A program made the position numbers and the translations under genes. A stretch of DNA of 49,436 bases from Acidobacteriota bacterium (GTDB lineage Bacteria; Acidobacteriota; Terriglobia; 20CM-2-55-15). This document shows, in pieces, positions 7,607 through 15,735 of this stretch. The DNA lies in assembly GCA_003223875.1 (NCBI GenBank), contig QHWY01000095.1:2337-51772 (forward strand), given 5' to 3'. The notes under the pieces are model-generated. The model did no database searches. It saw only the letters and a program-made list of their open reading frames with translations, and was not told where the DNA came from. Numbering within the stretch: position 1 is the first letter of the stretch; each line of letters starts with the position of its first letter.

Positions 7607-8255
7607 TCTTCGATTCGACGGGTCTTCCGAAGGCCGTGGCCGGCGTGAACTGCGCAAGCGACATCATTTCGCGAATCCAGCCATTCACCTCAGGACTCTG
7701 AGGTCCGGACAGAATTTCGTAATCGATCACCCGTCCCTCATCGCCGACATGAGTCTCGATTGTGAGAGGTTCGTCGAGGTCCTGTTCGTCGCTCGAGACA
7801 AAGCGCAACATCGTCGGATCTGTCGTGTGCACAGGCTTGTATAAACCAAACACGGGTTCCTCGGTCAGGCGGTCCTGCGCCAGGACCGTGGCATCCGAGG
7901 CCAAATACCCCAATAAAATGCCGAAAAATAGCGTCGTTAAGGAAACTCCGAAGAGTGCCGGAATCACCAGCGGCTTCAAGACGCAGCTCAAGCGGTTCTC
8001 GAACCGGGCCAGAAAATTCTTATTCCTTTCCTGCGACAACCTGACGCGCGTTTCCAGCACCATGTCGTCGGGCACCGCCGGTCTTTCCATGGATGACAAT
8101 AAACTTCGCATCGATTTGTATGACTGCAGTTGCCGCCGGCAAGCCTGACAAAGCGTGACATGGACTTCCAGACGCTCAGCCTCAACGGCCGTCACCATCG
8201 AATCGATAAACGCGCTCATCAATTTTTGAGCCGAACAACAATCTAAGCTATGCAT
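7575..8255 (-). CDS. Zinc-finger anti-sigma factor with a TonB-C-like periplasmic domain
   Basis: The 226-residue protein has an N-terminal zf-HC2 zinc finger (H32, C36, C39 in HVTLCQACRRQL). A single membrane span lies at about 95-118 (PALFGVSLTTLFFGILLGYL). The C-terminal extracytoplasmic domain has GDEGRVIDYEILSGP...SLAQFTPAT, which resembles the TonB C-terminal fold. It starts 9 bases after the ECF sigma gene, the usual pairing in which the anti-sigma factor holds the sigma factor at the membrane until an envelope signal arrives. The TonB-like sensor half is less common than RskA or other C-terminal domains. It overlaps lpxB tail to tail. Confidence 0.85.
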   Translation of the reverse strand: MHSLDCCSAQKLMSAFIDSMVTAVEAERLEVHVTLCQACRRQLQSYKSMRSLLSSMERPAVPDDMVLETRVRLSQERNKNFLARFENRLSCVLKPLVIPALFGVSLTTLFFGILLGYLASDATVLAQDRLTEEPVFGLYKPVHTTDPTMLRFVSSDEQDLDEPLTIETHVGDEGRVIDYEILSGPQSPEVNGWIREMMSLAQFTPATAFGRPVESKIILSFVAVRN

Positions 8256-8264
8256 TGCAAAACC

Positions 8265-8897
8265 TCAAAGATGCCGAACCGACAAATAACACATCAGCGA
8301 CTTTTTCAAATCGGCGCGGGCGCGCGCCAGCCTCGATTTGACCGTCCCGATCGAAATTCCCAGCACTTCCGCGATTTCGGCATAGGAAAACCCTTCGACA
8401 TCGCGAAGAACAATGATGGATCGATGTTCGCGCGACAGCTTCCACATGGCTTGCTCGATCGCATCCTCTCGTTCCTTTGCTTGAAGGATTTCTTCAGGCG
8501 TCGGACTCGCGTGCGCCACGTTGTAGCTCGGCGCATTTCCATTTGGCGATTCATCGAGCGAGAGAGTCGTAAACCGATGCCGGCGCTTCCACCACCGCAA
8601 ACGGTTCAGGATTTCGGAGAATGCGATCTTGAAGATCCACGTCTTCAACGCTGCTTCGCCTTTGAATCCTCCGATGTGCCGGAAGATCTTCAGGAAAATA
8701 TCTTGCACGGCGTCGGATGCTTCGGCAGCATCACCGGTCATTCGGTAAGCGACGTGGTAGATCGACGCACTATAGGTGCGGACCAGTTCATCGTAGGCCG
8801 CATCTTCATTGGCCTTCAGCCGCGATACGAACAGCGCTTCCTGAGCTGTCAGTTCAGCGGGCCGATCGAGCCAGTTATAGGTGATCTCTCTGGGCAT
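8265..8897 (-). CDS. ECF-type RNA polymerase sigma factor (RpoE-like)
   Basis: The 210-residue protein contains sigma region 2 (about 30-100: YDELVRTYSASIYHVAYRMT, then DAVQDIFLKIFRHI and ALKTWIFKIAFSEILNRLR) and region 4 (about 145-200: EHRSIIVLRDVEGFSYAEIA, then LGISIGTVKSRLARARADLK). It lacks regions 1 and 3, as ECF sigma factors do. A 25-residue N-terminal extension precedes region 2. It lies 34 bases after the phosphohexomutase gene on the same strand and 9 bases before its anti-sigma factor. Regulon unknown; such pairs commonly autoregulate. Confidence 0.93.
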   Translation of the reverse strand: MPREITYNWLDRPAELTAQEALFVSRLKANEDAAYDELVRTYSASIYHVAYRMTGDAAEASDAVQDIFLKIFRHIGGFKGEAALKTWIFKIAFSEILNRLRWWKRRHRFTTLSLDESPNGNAPSYNVAHASPTPEEILQAKEREDAIEQAMWKLSREHRSIIVLRDVEGFSYAEIAEVLGISIGTVKSRLARARADLKKSLMCYLSVRHL

Positions 8898-8919
8898 TTC
8901 ACGCCTGTTCGAAGGTCAC

Positions 8920-8939
8920 TCTCCTACCATGCTAGGAGA
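8920..8939. other. Small perfect hairpin between phosphohexomutase and sigma genes
   Basis: Arms TCTCCTA and TAGGAGA flank six bases and overlap the phosphohexomutase stop codon. There is no T-run on either side, so it is not a standard terminator. On the minus strand it lies in the leader of the sigma gene and includes a GGAG word, so an effect on translation is possible but unproven. Confidence 0.3.
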
Positions 8940-10359
8940 CACCAATAGGACCAAATTGTTCCACAAATTTCAAGCCGGCTGCCATTATTTCGATCATGGC
9001 CCCTTCGGTTGGCGCTTCGCAGTATACCCGCAACAGCGGCTCGGTTCCGGATTGGCGGAAAAGAATCCAACTGTCGTTCTCCAGAAAAACCTTCGCGCCA
9101 TCCAGTGTTCCGACATCTTGAACGCGCCAGCCGGCAAAGATGGATGGAGGTAATGTTTTCAATCTGTTGAGAACCGCCTGGCCGGCTTCGATCGGAATGT
9201 GAAGATCGCGGCGATCATAGTGAAATTCGCCGAACTCGTCCCACATTTCGCGAATAAGCTGTGTACAACTCTTGCCCGTGGCCGCAAGTAAATCCAAGAA
9301 GAGGAGATTGATAAAAATCCCGTCGCGCTCCGGCAAATGGCGCGAAAGCCCGATGCCGCCACTTTCTTCTCCTCCGATGAGAATTTCACGTTGGAGCATC
9401 AGTTCGCCGATATTCTTGAAGCCGATCGGCAGTTCGAAAAGCTCAAGGCCGAATTTCGAGCCGATGCGGGGAATGATCAGGCTCTGCGAGTACGTCCGTG
9501 CCACCGCGCCCCGCCAGCCCTTGTTGCGATAGACGTGGAGCAACAAGAGCGATAGAGTCTGCAATGTGTTGAGGTATCGTCCGGTCTCGTCGACGATACC
9601 AAGCCGGTCGGCATCCCCGTCGGTAGCCAAGCCGACATCGCTTCCCGAGTTGCGGACCGCTTCGGCCAGAGGTTCCAATTGAGGCATCATCGGTTCCGGA
9701 TTGATTCCACCAAAGAGAGGGTCTGGATTTCCGCGAATCGTCTGAACTGTGCACGATGTGCCGGCCAACAGATTTTCGAGAATGTAGCTGCCGCAGCCGT
9801 GCATCGAATCAACGACGATCTTCAGTTTGGATTTTGAGATCCGGTCCCAGTCAACGAGTGATTTCAAGTGTTCCGTGTAGTAATTTTCCGGCCCGACGAT
9901 TTGGATGGGGGGGCGCACCCCTGAATTCAGGGAATTCAGGGGTGCGCCCCCCCGCAGGTTTTCTTCAATCTTTGCCGTAATCGTTGGAGTAGCGCTGCCC
10001 CCGAAGTGGGCTTTGACTTTGAATCCGTTGAATATTGGGGGATTGTGACTGGCCGTAATCATGACGCCACCGGCGAATTTGCGGCGGCGCACTTCAAAAG
10101 AGACGTAAGGCGTTGGATAGGGACGGTCCATCATCACGACGCGAAAACCATTACCCGCAAATACTTCGGCCGCCGCATGTGCAAACTTCTGGGACTGGAA
10201 ACGCACATCGAAGCCGATGAAAACCGCTCGTTCGGTCCCTTCGACCGTTTTGAAGTACTCTGCCGTGGCCTGGGCGGCATACCGAACATTTTCGAACGTA
10301 AATGTGTCGGCAATGATGCCGCGCCAGCCGTCGGTCCCGAATTTGATTGGAATGTTCAT
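8932..10359 (-). CDS. Phosphoglucomutase/phosphomannomutase
   Basis: The 475-residue alpha-D-phosphohexomutase has all four signatures: the phosphoserine loop TASHNPPIFNG (Ser104), the metal loop DGDADRLG, the sugar loop GGEESGG and the phosphate-binding RQSGTEPLLRVY. It interconverts hexose 1- and 6-phosphates for nucleotide-sugar synthesis. I chose the ATG at 10357-10359, giving MNIPIKFGTDGWRG; the longer frame adds junk and would overlap the upstream gene. Its start overlaps the nucleotidyltransferase stop (ATGA). An in-frame palindrome at 9907-9953 adds about 16 residues (136-151) between the first two domains. Confidence 0.93.
   Translation of the reverse strand: MNIPIKFGTDGWRGIIADTFTFENVRYAAQATAEYFKTVEGTERAVFIGFDVRFQSQKFAHAAAEVFAGNGFRVVMMDRPYPTPYVSFEVRRRKFAGGVMITASHNPPIFNGFKVKAHFGGSATPTITAKIEENLRGGAPLNSLNSGVRPPIQIVGPENYYTEHLKSLVDWDRISKSKLKIVVDSMHGCGSYILENLLAGTSCTVQTIRGNPDPLFGGINPEPMMPQLEPLAEAVRNSGSDVGLATDGDADRLGIVDETGRYLNTLQTLSLLLLHVYRNKGWRGAVARTYSQSLIIPRIGSKFGLELFELPIGFKNIGELMLQREILIGGEESGGIGLSRHLPERDGIFINLLFLDLLAATGKSCTQLIREMWDEFGEFHYDRRDLHIPIEAGQAVLNRLKTLPPSIFAGWRVQDVGTLDGAKVFLENDSWILFRQSGTEPLLRVYCEAPTEGAMIEIMAAGLKFVEQFGPIGVS
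9907..9953. repeat. Perfect 22-bp palindrome inserted in frame in the phosphohexomutase gene
   Basis: Left arm 9907-9928 and right arm 9932-9953 are exact reverse complements around a 3-base loop, AGG. Each arm has seven G (or C), then CGCACCCCTGAATTC or its complement. The translated segment (RGGAPLNSLNSGVRPP) interrupts an otherwise normal phosphohexomutase sequence, and the frame is kept. It looks like a small mobile palindrome tolerated on the protein surface. Confidence 0.85.
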
Positions 10360-11390
10360 AGGGTGGAGAAATCGGTGACCACCGTTTTGTCTCCAAGCAC
10401 CACGCCCGGCCGGAGAATCGCGGACCGTCCGATATAGCAACCCTTGCCCACGATGCTCTTGGTAATGCGAGCGTCGGCGTCGATGGCGTTTCCGGACCAG
10501 ATCACCGAATCCAGGATGTGGGCGCCTTCATCGATTTTGCAGTTCTTTCCGATAACGGAATTCTCGATGCGAACGTGATCACGAATCGTCACATCGGAAT
10601 CGATAATGGATTTCTCATCCACAACAACGCCCCCAGGCAACAAGCTCCGCTCCAAACCGCGACCGGGAACGCGGGGCGACATAAATTTTCTCGATAGAAT
10701 GTCGTGATGGACTTCGAGATATTTCTGGGGCGTTCCAATGTCGATCCAGTACTGATCCAGAATGAACGATAAGACCGGCTCTTTCCTTTCCAGCAAAGTG
10801 GGGAACAGTCCGCGTTCGAAAGAATACGGCTCGTCTTTGGGAATGTAGCTCAGCACCGAAGGTTCCAGGACGTAAATACCGGCATTGATCGTGTTGCAAG
10901 TGACTTCATCGGGGCCAGGCTTCTCGATGAATCGCTGAATCCATCCATCGGGCGTAGTTTCAACGAGACCGTAGGCGGACGGATTTTCCACCGGGGTCAA
11001 CACGATGGTTGCGACGGCGCGCTTCTCTCTGTGGTGGGCAATGACCGCGGCCAAATCGACGGACGTCAGCACATCGCCATTGAAGACCACGGATGTGGAA
11101 TCGATGTGTTCTTCCGCATTTTTGAACGCGCCGCCTGTTCCGAGAGGTGTGCCTTCAACCGCATACCGAATCCACACTCCGTAATCGGAACCGTCCTTTA
11201 GAAGGTCTTCAATTTTCCTGGGTTGATAAGAGAGGCTCAGAATGATTTCTTGTATGCCTCCGCTTCGCATTAAGTCGATTTGATACAAAAGAAATGGCGA
11301 ATTGGCCACCGGAACGACCGGCTTGGGTGTGTTAATCGTCAGGGGCCGAAGCCGCGTGCCTTTGCCACCGGCGAGAATGAGTCCCTTCAT
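10356..11390 (-). CDS. Sugar-1-phosphate nucleotidyltransferase with hexapeptide C-domain
   Basis: The 344-residue protein starts MKGLILAGGKGTRLRPLT, the nucleotide-binding signature of NTP-transferases (GlmU/RmlA/ManC superfamily), with NGDVLTSVDL for the metal aspartate and FIEKPGPDE later. From about residue 245 it has hexapeptide repeats (left-handed beta helix: IRIENSVIGKNCKID-type turns), as in mannose-1-phosphate guanylyltransferases and glucose-1-phosphate thymidylyltransferases. It is co-transcribed and overlaps by 4 bases with the phosphohexomutase, so the pair turns a hexose 6-phosphate into an NDP-sugar. Nucleotide and sugar specificity cannot be read with confidence. Confidence 0.9.
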   Translation of the reverse strand: MKGLILAGGKGTRLRPLTINTPKPVVPVANSPFLLYQIDLMRSGGIQEIILSLSYQPRKIEDLLKDGSDYGVWIRYAVEGTPLGTGGAFKNAEEHIDSTSVVFNGDVLTSVDLAAVIAHHREKRAVATIVLTPVENPSAYGLVETTPDGWIQRFIEKPGPDEVTCNTINAGIYVLEPSVLSYIPKDEPYSFERGLFPTLLERKEPVLSFILDQYWIDIGTPQKYLEVHHDILSRKFMSPRVPGRGLERSLLPGGVVVDEKSIIDSDVTIRDHVRIENSVIGKNCKIDEGAHILDSVIWSGNAIDADARITKSIVGKGCYIGRSAILRPGVVLGDKTVVTDFSTL

Positions 11391-11400
11391 ATTTGGTTTC

Positions 11401-11406
11401 TATACT
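11401..11406 (+). promoter_or_regulatory. Candidate -10 element for pgsA in a 27-base divergent gap
   Basis: TATACT lies 11 bases before the pgsA start codon. Only 27 bases separate the divergent start codons at 11390 and 11418, so promoters must be very short-leadered or lie inside the opposite gene. No good -35 is visible 16-18 bases upstream. Confidence 0.3.
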
Positions 11407-11417
11407 AAAATATCCGA

Positions 11418-12047
11418 ATGAATTTGCCCAATGGGTTGACGTTGATGCGGATCTTTCTCGTTCCGCTACTCGTCGCGGTGCTACTGACAAAGTATAACGT
11501 TCTCATTGCGGCGGCAATTTTTCTTGGCGCTTCGCTGACCGATCTATTGGACGGCTATTTCGCCCGAAAGCGTGGGCAGATTACCACACTTGGCACGTTG
11601 CTCGATCCGGTGGCGGACAAACTGCTGATTTCTTCCGCATTTATTTCGTTGGTTCAACTGCAAATCGTTCCAGCATGGATGGTCGTGATCATTGTCGGCC
11701 GGGAGTTCGCAGTCACAGGTTTGCGCAGCATCGCATCAGCGCAAGGCTTCACAATCGATGCCTCCGAACTGGGCAAGATGAAGATGGTCACTCAGGTGAC
11801 CGCCATTACGCTTTTGATTCTCGGCATGCCGATGCCGAGCGGCACCCCTCATCCGATTTTTCATACGCTGGGTACGATCTCACTTTACTTTGTCGTGCTG
11901 TTTGCGGTGGTATCCGCCTTCGATTATTTCCGGACTTTCTGGACCAAGATCGATTATCGCTTCAAGGCGCGGCAACGCCGCCGCCTGATTTTGTTGCAAA
12001 AAAGGCAACGTCGTCAGGTTCCAACTCGCGATGTTCCAACTCACTGA
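11418..12047 (+). CDS. pgsA: CDP-diacylglycerol-glycerol-3-phosphate 3-phosphatidyltransferase
   Basis: The 209-residue membrane protein has the CDP-alcohol phosphotransferase motif D-x2-DG-x2-AR-x8-G-x3-D-x3-D: D42, DG 45-46, AR 49-50, G59, D63 and D67 in LTDLLDGYFARKRGQ...LDPVADK. The N-terminal NLPNGLTLMRIFLVPLL is typical of PgsA. It makes phosphatidylglycerol phosphate, the committed step to acidic phospholipids. The basic tail (RQRRRLILLQKRQRRQ) is cytoplasmic. It overlaps the AMMECR1 gene by 17 bases. Confidence 0.93.
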   Translation: MNLPNGLTLMRIFLVPLLVAVLLTKYNVLIAAAIFLGASLTDLLDGYFARKRGQITTLGTLLDPVADKLLISSAFISLVQLQIVPAWMVVIIVGREFAVTGLRSIASAQGFTIDASELGKMKMVTQVTAITLLILGMPMPSGTPHPIFHTLGTISLYFVVLFAVVSAFDYFRTFWTKIDYRFKARQRRRLILLQKRQRRQVPTRDVPTH

Positions 12048-12600
12048 GCAGGATCAGCGATTTCTGTTGCGGATTGCCCGAGACTCGGTTCAATCCCATC
12101 TTTTGAACGAACCTCCACGTTTGCCGGAAGTGCCCGCCGGTATATTGACGGAACCGCGCGGGGTATTCGTCTCGATACATAAACATGGCGCGCTTCGTGG
12201 CTGCATCGGAAATATTCATCCGGCGGGAGCGCTATATCAAACCGCTGCAGAATGCGCCGTGGCGGCGGCCGTGGGTGATCCTCGATTCATGCCGCTGATG
12301 CTTGCCGAGTTGCTGGAGGTGGAATTCGAGGTCTCTGTTCTTTCACCGATCGAGCGCGTCGAAAACATTGCCGACATCGAAGTGGGGAAGCACGGCCTTT
12401 TGATCAGTAAGCAAAATGCGCGTGGCCTACTCTTGCCTCAAGTAGCGACCATTTATGGATGGGATCGCGAGCGGTTCCTTGTCGAAACCTGCAAGAAGGC
12501 CGGTCTTCGAAGCGATGATTGGAAGGACGGCGCGACCATTCACAGTTTCAGTGCTTTTGTTTTTGGCGAAAGGCAGTTCCATTTATCTGCCACTACATGA
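12031..12600 (+). CDS. amrA: AMMECR1 / AmmeMemoRadiSam system protein A
   Basis: The 189-residue protein matches AMMECR1: GVFVSIHKHGALRGCIGNIH contains the LRGCIG signature, followed by AVAAAVGDPRF, ELLEVEFEVSVLSP, NARGLLLPQVA and WDRERFLVETCKKAGL. Biochemical function is still uncertain; in many genomes it sits with a MEMO protein and a radical SAM enzyme, neither of which is here. It lies between pgsA and lgt with overlaps on both sides (17 and 4 bases), so it is part of an envelope-lipid transcription unit. Confidence 0.9.
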   Translation: MFQLTEQDQRFLLRIARDSVQSHLLNEPPRLPEVPAGILTEPRGVFVSIHKHGALRGCIGNIHPAGALYQTAAECAVAAAVGDPRFMPLMLAELLEVEFEVSVLSPIERVENIADIEVGKHGLLISKQNARGLLLPQVATIYGWDRERFLVETCKKAGLRSDDWKDGATIHSFSAFVFGERQFHLSATT

Positions 12601-13424
12601 TCCTGACGATTCCCTACCCGAACATCGACCCCGTATTTCTTCATCTGGGTCCGGTCCAACTGCGATGGTATGGATTGATGTACATGCTGTCATTCATCAT
12701 CGGGTTCTTCGTCCTGCGCCGTTACGCGAAGTATCGGAAACTGAACATGTCCACCGATGACCTGTACGATCTGCTGTTCTATTTAATTCTGGGAGTGATG
12801 ATCGGAGGACGTCTCGGCTATGTCCTGTTCTACGATTTGCGCAGCTATATTCGTGAACCACTCTCGATTTTCGCCATTTGGCAGGGAGGCATGTCGTTCC
12901 ACGGCGGATTCATCGGCATGGTTCTAGCCGCGATATGGATTTGTCGACGAAAGGGCTGGAATTTTTGGGACATCGCAGATCTCGGCAGCGCGGTTGCGCC
13001 AATCGGTCTGGGATTGGGCCGAATCGGCAATTTCATCAACGGCGAATTGTTCGGCCGTCCCACAAATGTAGCCTGGGCGATGATTTTTCCGGAAGGTGGA
13101 AGTACCCCGCGCCATCCATCACAGCTTTACGAAGCGCTGCTCGAAGGACTCGTGCTTTTTCTAATCCTGCGATGGTTTTACAAAAAGAACTTCTATCGCG
13201 GAACCGCTTTTTGGGCGCTGGTCGCGTTTTACGGGCTGTTTCGTTTTCTCGTGGAATTTGTGCGTGAACCCGACGCTCAAATTGGTTTCGATGTCGGGCT
13301 CTTTACCCGCGGACAACTACTGACGGCGCCAATGTTGGCGGTCGGAACCGCATTAATGATTATCTACGCTCGACGGAGTCCCCAAGCGAAAGTGCGTCCG
13401 TCGAGTAGGTCACGAGCGCAGTAG
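12597..13424 (+). CDS. lgt: Prolipoprotein diacylglyceryl transferase
   Basis: The 275-residue protein with seven predicted spans carries Lgt landmarks: LRWYGLMYMLSFIIG at the first span, MIGGRLGYVLFYD, GGMSFHGGFIGM with the essential His, the signature GLGLGRIGNFINGELFGRPT, and HPSQLYEALLEG. It transfers diacylglycerol from phosphatidylglycerol to the lipobox cysteine, which fits its linkage to pgsA. I chose the ATG at 12597, which overlaps the previous stop (ATGA); the 26-residue upward extension is frame-shadow of AMMECR1. The 3' end overlaps the convergent LysM gene by 65 bases. Confidence 0.95.
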   Translation: MILTIPYPNIDPVFLHLGPVQLRWYGLMYMLSFIIGFFVLRRYAKYRKLNMSTDDLYDLLFYLILGVMIGGRLGYVLFYDLRSYIREPLSIFAIWQGGMSFHGGFIGMVLAAIWICRRKGWNFWDIADLGSAVAPIGLGLGRIGNFINGELFGRPTNVAWAMIFPEGGSTPRHPSQLYEALLEGLVLFLILRWFYKKNFYRGTAFWALVAFYGLFRFLVEFVREPDAQIGFDVGLFTRGQLLTAPMLAVGTALMIIYARRSPQAKVRPSSRSRAQ

Positions 13425-14664
13425 AGGCGCGTTCGCCGACTTTAACAACAATCAATTCCCCGATAGCCGTACGCTGTCCCTTGAGCTTGTTTATCTCTTT
13501 TGGGAACGGATAGAGCTGGCGGTCGAATTCGACATTGCGATAGGCGATAAAAATGTCGCCGGGCTTTACCGACTGGTTCTCGCCGATGTTGAGATAAACG
13601 ATCGTGCCCTCAGCGGCAACGCCACGATTTACCACGCTGAGTGGCACGCCCTGAACTCCGGGTTCTATGTTGGGTCCTGCGAAACTGGATCCACCGGTTA
13701 ACAACACAGTCTTGGTCGTGACAACCTCTCCTTTGATTCCGCTGGTTGTCGTCATGAGCGGACTGAAAGATCGAGGACGTTCCAGCGGTGGAAGCACAAT
13801 AGGCTGAAACGGCAGCATGATATCGCCGACTTCGACGGAGTCACAACTATGGATCACGCGCCCGAGCGAGAAATCCGCCTGGGTGTACACCACCTTCAGG
13901 TATGCAACTTCGAGGTAGTGCATACCGAGATCCCGCTCGGTTTTAGTCCTGCCTTTGGGGTTCGTCAGAGTCTTCGTAGGACGGATGACCTGATAAACAC
14001 TTCCAGTAACGATTCCATCTTCCGATCCCTGACTCAGATATACATACTCCCCTTCCGCAGCCAAAACGCCATTGCTCGAGTCAAATTTTGAAATGACCTT
14101 CAGATTTTTCGCCACAGGCGCAACTCTCACGAAGCCGGAGCAATAGAGGTCATCCATTTTGACTTCCGGAGTCGGTTTTCGCTCATCCACGACGAGTGTC
14201 CGTTGAGGTGCAGGCGGCGGTGGTGGCGGAGGAGGTGGTGGCGGCGGTGGCGGAGGAGCCGGCGGTGGAACTTCGACTTCGGGCGCGGGCGGAGGCGGAG
14301 GAGGTTCCGGCGCCGGCTCAGGCGGCTTTGCTTCGGCTATGACTGTCACGGGCCGGATCAGGATCTTGTCGTCCGGATAAATCCAATGAGGATTGATGAT
14401 GTGTTCGTTTTGCTCCCAAAGCTGAGGCCAGAGTCGAGGATTCTTCAAGATGTCGCCGGAGATTCCCCACAAGGTCTCCCCTTTTCGGACAACGTGGAGC
14501 TCGAAGTTTTCCGGATTTGCCGGATCCTGATTGGCACTGACGTGACCATCCGGCCTGACCTTGAGATTTTTAGGCGGAGGTCCCTGTGCTGGCGGAGTTT
14601 TCGTGGGAACCTGCGCAAACGCAACCGAAGTTGTTAATACTGTTGCCGCTAAGAGCATCCTCAT
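13360..14664 (-). CDS. Exported LysM-domain protein with a long polyproline tract
   Basis: The 434-residue protein has a signal peptide (MRMLLAATVLTTSVAFAQ) and one LysM domain at about 52-100 (HVVRKGETLWGISGDILKNP...IYPDDKILI). A low-complexity proline stretch at about 112-152 includes a run of more than ten prolines. A C-terminal half follows, with repeated beta-rich segments (EGEYVYLSQGSEDGIVTGS, AAEGTIVYLNIGENQSVKPG) that look like paired domains. LysM binds peptidoglycan, so this is probably a periplasmic wall-anchored protein. The start at 14662-14664 is chosen for the signal peptide. It is monocistronic, divergent from cysK and convergent with lgt. Confidence 0.85.
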   Translation of the reverse strand: MRMLLAATVLTTSVAFAQVPTKTPPAQGPPPKNLKVRPDGHVSANQDPANPENFELHVVRKGETLWGISGDILKNPRLWPQLWEQNEHIINPHWIYPDDKILIRPVTVIAEAKPPEPAPEPPPPPPAPEVEVPPPAPPPPPPPPPPPPPPPAPQRTLVVDERKPTPEVKMDDLYCSGFVRVAPVAKNLKVISKFDSSNGVLAAEGEYVYLSQGSEDGIVTGSVYQVIRPTKTLTNPKGRTKTERDLGMHYLEVAYLKVVYTQADFSLGRVIHSCDSVEVGDIMLPFQPIVLPPLERPRSFSPLMTTTSGIKGEVVTTKTVLLTGGSSFAGPNIEPGVQGVPLSVVNRGVAAEGTIVYLNIGENQSVKPGDIFIAYRNVEFDRQLYPFPKEINKLKGQRTAIGELIVVKVGERASTALVTYSTDALSLGDSVERR

Positions 14665-14702
14665 AATTCCGCCATTAGTAGCAGATGCGCATCGGACGGT
14701 CA

Positions 14703-14727
14703 ACAAAATGTAGCGACACAAAATGTA
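14703..14727. repeat. Direct repeat ACAAAATGTA x2 in the LysM/cysK intergenic region
   Basis: Two exact copies of ACAAAATGTA start 15 bases apart (14703-14712 and 14718-14727) in the 143-base gap between divergent genes. The spacing and place could suit a regulator binding site for either gene, but nothing else supports this. Confidence 0.35.
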
Positions 14728-14807
14728 CCGGCGTTCGTGCATTGCGTGCTAAGCCGGTGGCTCCGTCGAGAAATATGGTATCCTGAGTGGTTTCTAAACT
14801 CGCAGAT

Positions 14808-15734
14808 ATGAAGGGCGTAGCGGTTTACGACAACATTTGTCAGGTGATTGGAAATACGCCGGTTGTGCGTCTTCACAGGATTCCGAAGGATGGTTGGCCC
14901 GAGATGCTAGTCAAACTGGAATCCTTTAATCCAGGTGGAAGCGTGAAAGACCGGATCGGTCTGAGCATGATCGAAGCGGCTGAGCGGCAGAGACGTCTTA
15001 AGCCCGGTGGCACGATTGTCGAACCGACGAGCGGAAACACGGGAATTGGCCTGGCTATGGTGGCGGCGGCCAAAGGGTACAAAGTGATCCTGACGATGCC
15101 CGAGGAGTATAGCGTCGAGCGCATCACGCTACTTCGCGCCTATGGCGCTCAGGTTGTCTTGACCCCTCGCGAGCAGGCTATGCAAGGAGCCATCGACAAA
15201 GCCGAGGAATTGGTTCGTCAGAATCCCGATTACTTCATGCCACAGCAATTTAAGAATCCGGCAAATCCCGAAATTCACCGGAAGACCACCGCGAGGGAAA
15301 TTCTTGAAGCCTGCGGCGAGCAGCTCGATGCATTAATTGTCGGTCTCGGAACGGGCGGAACAGCGACCGGGACCGGAGAAATCCTAAAGCAAAAAATCAA
15401 ATCTCTGAAGCTCTTCGCCGTCGAGCCGGCGGAATCCCCCGTATTCTCCGGCGGAAAGGCCGGCCCGCACAAGATTCAAGGTATCGGCGCTGGATTCATT
15501 CCTGAAATCTTCAATCGAAAAGTCGTAGATCGATTTATCCCGGTTTCGTACGACGACGCGCGCAAAGCGGCGCGGCGACTTGCGGAACAAGAGGGGATTC
15601 TTTGCGGAATCTCTTCGGGAGCGATTCTTCACGCAAGCTGTATGGTCGCGCCTGAAGTGGGCCGTGGCAAACGCGTGCTCGCCATCCTTCCGGATACAGG
15701 CGAGCGCTATCTCAGCACGGAGCTGTGGTCTTGA
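14808..15734 (+). CDS. cysK: Cysteine synthase (O-acetylserine sulfhydrylase)
   Basis: The 308-residue PLP enzyme has VIGNTPVVRLHRI, the Schiff-base lysine in FNPGGSVKDRIG (K47), the substrate loop TSGNTGIGLAM and the phosphate-cup GTGGTATG, plus GISSGA near the end. It makes cysteine from O-acetylserine and sulfide. I chose the ATG at 14808, which fits the usual N terminus; a GTG at 14787 in frame would add 7 residues. It is the first gene of the 25-kb plus-strand series, 1 base before aroDE. CysK and CysM cannot be separated with certainty by eye. Confidence 0.93.
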   Translation: MKGVAVYDNICQVIGNTPVVRLHRIPKDGWPEMLVKLESFNPGGSVKDRIGLSMIEAAERQRRLKPGGTIVEPTSGNTGIGLAMVAAAKGYKVILTMPEEYSVERITLLRAYGAQVVLTPREQAMQGAIDKAEELVRQNPDYFMPQQFKNPANPEIHRKTTAREILEACGEQLDALIVGLGTGGTATGTGEILKQKIKSLKLFAVEPAESPVFSGGKAGPHKIQGIGAGFIPEIFNRKVVDRFIPVSYDDARKAARRLAEQEGILCGISSGAILHASCMVAPEVGRGKRVLAILPDTGERYLSTELWS

Positions 15735-15735
15735 A

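Noticed and set aside
12519..12596. Longer start for lgt
   Set aside because: It is a shadow of the AMMECR1 gene; the ATGA overlap at 12597 gives a standard Lgt N terminus.
14203..14637. Arginine-rich plus-strand frame
   Set aside because: It is the antisense of the polyproline tract of the LysM protein, an open-frame artefact of CCN codons.
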